DNA from: Rhea pennata
Lineage: Eukaryota; Chordata; Aves; Rheiformes; Rheidae
Direction: 5' to 3'
NCBI RefSeq assembly: GCF_028389875.1
Contig: NC_084664.1
Coordinates: 117,931,966-117,995,965, forward strand
DNA length: 64,000 nt
Part shown: piece by piece, positions 61,520 through 64,000 of the stretch
Layout of the letters: every line of letters begins with the position of its first letter
Numbering within the stretch: the stretch's first letter is position 1
Position numbers and translations under genes: made by a program
Notes under the pieces: generated by a model
The model's input: the letters and a program-made list of their open reading frames with translations, nothing else
Database searches by the model: none
What the model was told of the DNA's origin: nothing

Positions 61520-64000
61520 GCAAAGTGAACAGAATACATTCTAAAATTGTACCATAATAAGAAAAAGTATAGGAAATGTTAACTACCGCTTAAAATGTTC
61601 TGTATTCCATATAGATGAAATAACATGGGCCTATTACTCAGGGTGCTGCAAAGTAATAATAATAATAAAAAAATCTCATCTCCCAATTCAGCTTTTGAAG
61701 ATAATGATGCAAAAGCAGCTTTTGATTGACAGCAAGGTTGAATACCACTTAAGGATGCTAAAGATGCTACATATTCAAAATCACTTTTGCTGCTTATTAA
61801 TATACTGTAACTGGTGACACTTTCAAGGCATATTCAATACAGCAGAAAGCATATGCAACAAAAACCATACTTGTAGAAACTTATTTGTGAATTATCATAG
61901 CATTCTGCAAGTACTTTTGCTGCCAGGTTAAGTAGTCCCCCAAATTACTTGCACACCTCTAACCTTTAAACACTTCTGCAAAAAATAAAAGACAAAACAG
62001 GTAAAAAGGATAACTGATGATTCCTGAGAAAAAAACAAGTCCTTATTTAATGCCAAGAGAAGTCGGGATGAATCCTTTTCTTTCACATTCTACACATATC
62101 AAAGGAAAATTACTTCCAAAGAAAATTAAGCATAGGGAAGAATCATTAGAATATTCAATAGTAAGCCTACCTTGGAAAAGCAGACAAAAAAGTTAAGTCA
62201 TTTAGTCTAGAAAAATCAAAAGCTGAAGGCAGATGCAAAGAATATAAATATCAATAAAGAGAAAACACCAGTTAACCTAGGGCTTTGATTCCATCACAGT
62301 CTAACCTGATGTATTGGTTGGCCAAGTTCCCCTCCTTTTTGTTATCACTTAAAGGAACTGAACACTAGGAAAGACGAGCACTTTGGTTATATACAAAACA
62401 AAATTAACATATGCCCTCCAGAAAATCTCAGAATAAACAAACCAACACAATTTTTAAACATTATATTTCATAAAAGACAATGATAAAAAAGTACAAACAT
62501 TTTCATGAACAACAAAACAAAACAAAAAAAAAACTTATGATAGTACATAGGAAATTCCCAGCATTTGTTTCAGTGCATTTTTCATTAAGCCTATCTTATA
62601 TAATCTCTACAAATAAAATAATCTTAAGTACACTTCCTCTTGCTGATATGCAGTGTGTCATTGTAACATTTTTAAACACCTGGCTCCTTAGTAACCCACC
62701 ACAACATAGCATTAGTAAACAATGATAGAAAAATAGACCTGGAAGATCCCAAAAGAACATATATTTTGCGCTTGTCAATATAATCTCTATTTCAAAATGA
62801 TTTTTTTGTTTTATATTCTCCTTCTTGAATTTAAAATACAGTAGGTGGGCTTAAAAGTGTCTTAGCATATCAACTAGATTCAACTGTCAATGTTTCTGTA
62901 ACATTTTTACTTGTTAATTTGTAAGGCCTTAAGAATCTTGAAAAATACTTCCTCTATCTTTTCCCTCCATGTTAACTCCTTGAAGAGAAGACTTACTTCA
63001 TTTGTCTCGTCAGGAATGGAAAAGCCAGTGTGCTTGACTTCTCTCTATATTTTAGAAGAATTATGAAAATACCAAAAGGAATGTGCACAACTCTCAGTTT
63101 TGCACCTCATTAATTTTGTTTGAAGGCACCTTCTATGTTAAAATTCACTATAGAAGAGTACAGAGTTCAAGCAGGTAGTATACATACAATATTTTGGTGT
63201 AATTTAAGATGGCAACTTTTAAAATTCCCTAAAGTGATAAAAAATATTTTGGTTAATATTTGGTTAACTGTTGGTTAACATTTCATAATTTAACATATGT
63301 CACCTTGGGGCCCTAATATTTAAACTTCTAAAGATAACTCAGCTATATGTCATAATCCATTCACATATTAGTTTAACTAAGACCACACATGATTAATCAC
63401 TTAGTCCTGTAAAGTTATATTAATTCAGCTATAGCATATGAATGTGTGATATAGGATGTATATATGTATATGAACATATGCATGTACTAGAATAAAAATT
63501 GCACATTAATTTCACAGAATTCCTTCCACATTCTTAACAAATGGGCACAAAAGCATGCTTCAGAAAAAGGTACAGACCTACCATACTGAAAGACGCCTCA
63601 TAATCAAAGGTGTTAAATTGTAAGTACTGAAAATCAGAAATCACTTCTAAATTACATCAGGGATTTCAAAATTATTAATTTCATCAGTTCTTAAAGAATT
63701 GTATTAGTCTGTTATGAAATAAGACCAATTTTATTTGAGGATATAGTTGTTCACACAGTATAACTATTTTATTTACTCATACGCCTCAGAATATTCTATA
63801 CACTCAGTTATAGAAAATGTAGTCAGGAGGTAATGAAAACACTTAAGCATGCTTTTGAAGGATGTTTGTTCACTTTATATTCACTTTTTCGTTATTTGCA
63901 TTGCACTACATCATTGCTAAAGCGTATTAGACAACTGATAGATTTTAAGGTCATTCCAATATGGTTTAAAATATCTTATAATCTGCTCTTAACTATTCAA
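61520..64000. other. Downstream flank, no gene seen
   Basis: AT-rich sequence after the TTR pair. In human the next gene is B4GALT6 on the opposite strand, but I found no galactosyltransferase exon here. Its 3' untranslated region could extend into this stretch unseen. Confidence 0.5.

Noticed and set aside
61520-64000. Search for B4GALT6 exons expected from human gene order
   Set aside because: No galactosyltransferase motif or splice-flanked exon was found on the minus strand; only non-coding AT-rich DNA is visible.

Overview
This is vertebrate genomic DNA, almost certainly from a bird. Its genes are split into short exons with GT-AG introns, it carries a minus-strand CR1 retrotransposon 3' tail (about 6626-6705) of the avian type, and the first transthyretin encoded here is nearly the chicken protein. 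The order DSG2 - TTR on one strand matches the conserved amniote block that in human reads DSG1-DSG4-DSG3-DSG2-TTR-B4GALT6. No exon of B4GALT6 or of an upstream desmoglein was recognised inside the window.

Region 1 (about 1-27300, plus strand) is desmoglein-2 (DSG2). A CpG island at about 1075-1880 holds the promoter and exon 1. Fifteen coding exons, including a 36-nt second exon, assemble in frame into 1109 residues: signal peptide, propeptide ending RQKR, four cadherin repeats plus a membrane-proximal domain, one membrane segment, a plakoglobin-binding tail and a desmoglein repeat region. Intron 13 appears to start with GC rather than GT.

Region 2 (about 27300-46270) is roughly 19 kb of intergenic DNA with simple repeats, A/T runs and a locally duplicated unit of about 190 bp (32184-32372 and 33281-33478). 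I saw no convincing gene there.

Region 3 (about 46069-61400) is the most interesting part: two complete transthyretin genes in tandem, same strand, about 10 kb apart. The first (46343-54024, 150 residues) is the ordinary avian TTR. The second (56217-61182, 147 residues) is intact, has the same four-exon structure and intron phases, and shares about 73% of aligned mature residues with the first. It has lost the only cysteine, carries Thr at position 109 in the hormone channel, and begins exon 2 nine bases further downstream, giving an N-terminus of mammalian length. Its promoter keeps HNF4-, HNF1- and FOXA-like sites and a TATA box at the spacing I recall for the mouse Ttr promoter. In the first copy the HNF4-like and FOXA-like sites are separated by about 87 extra bases. 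Together these suggest a second, probably liver-expressed thyroid-hormone carrier with altered ligand and partner binding. Expression and binding are inferred, not shown.

Region 4 (61400-64000) is AT-rich DNA in which I recognise nothing.
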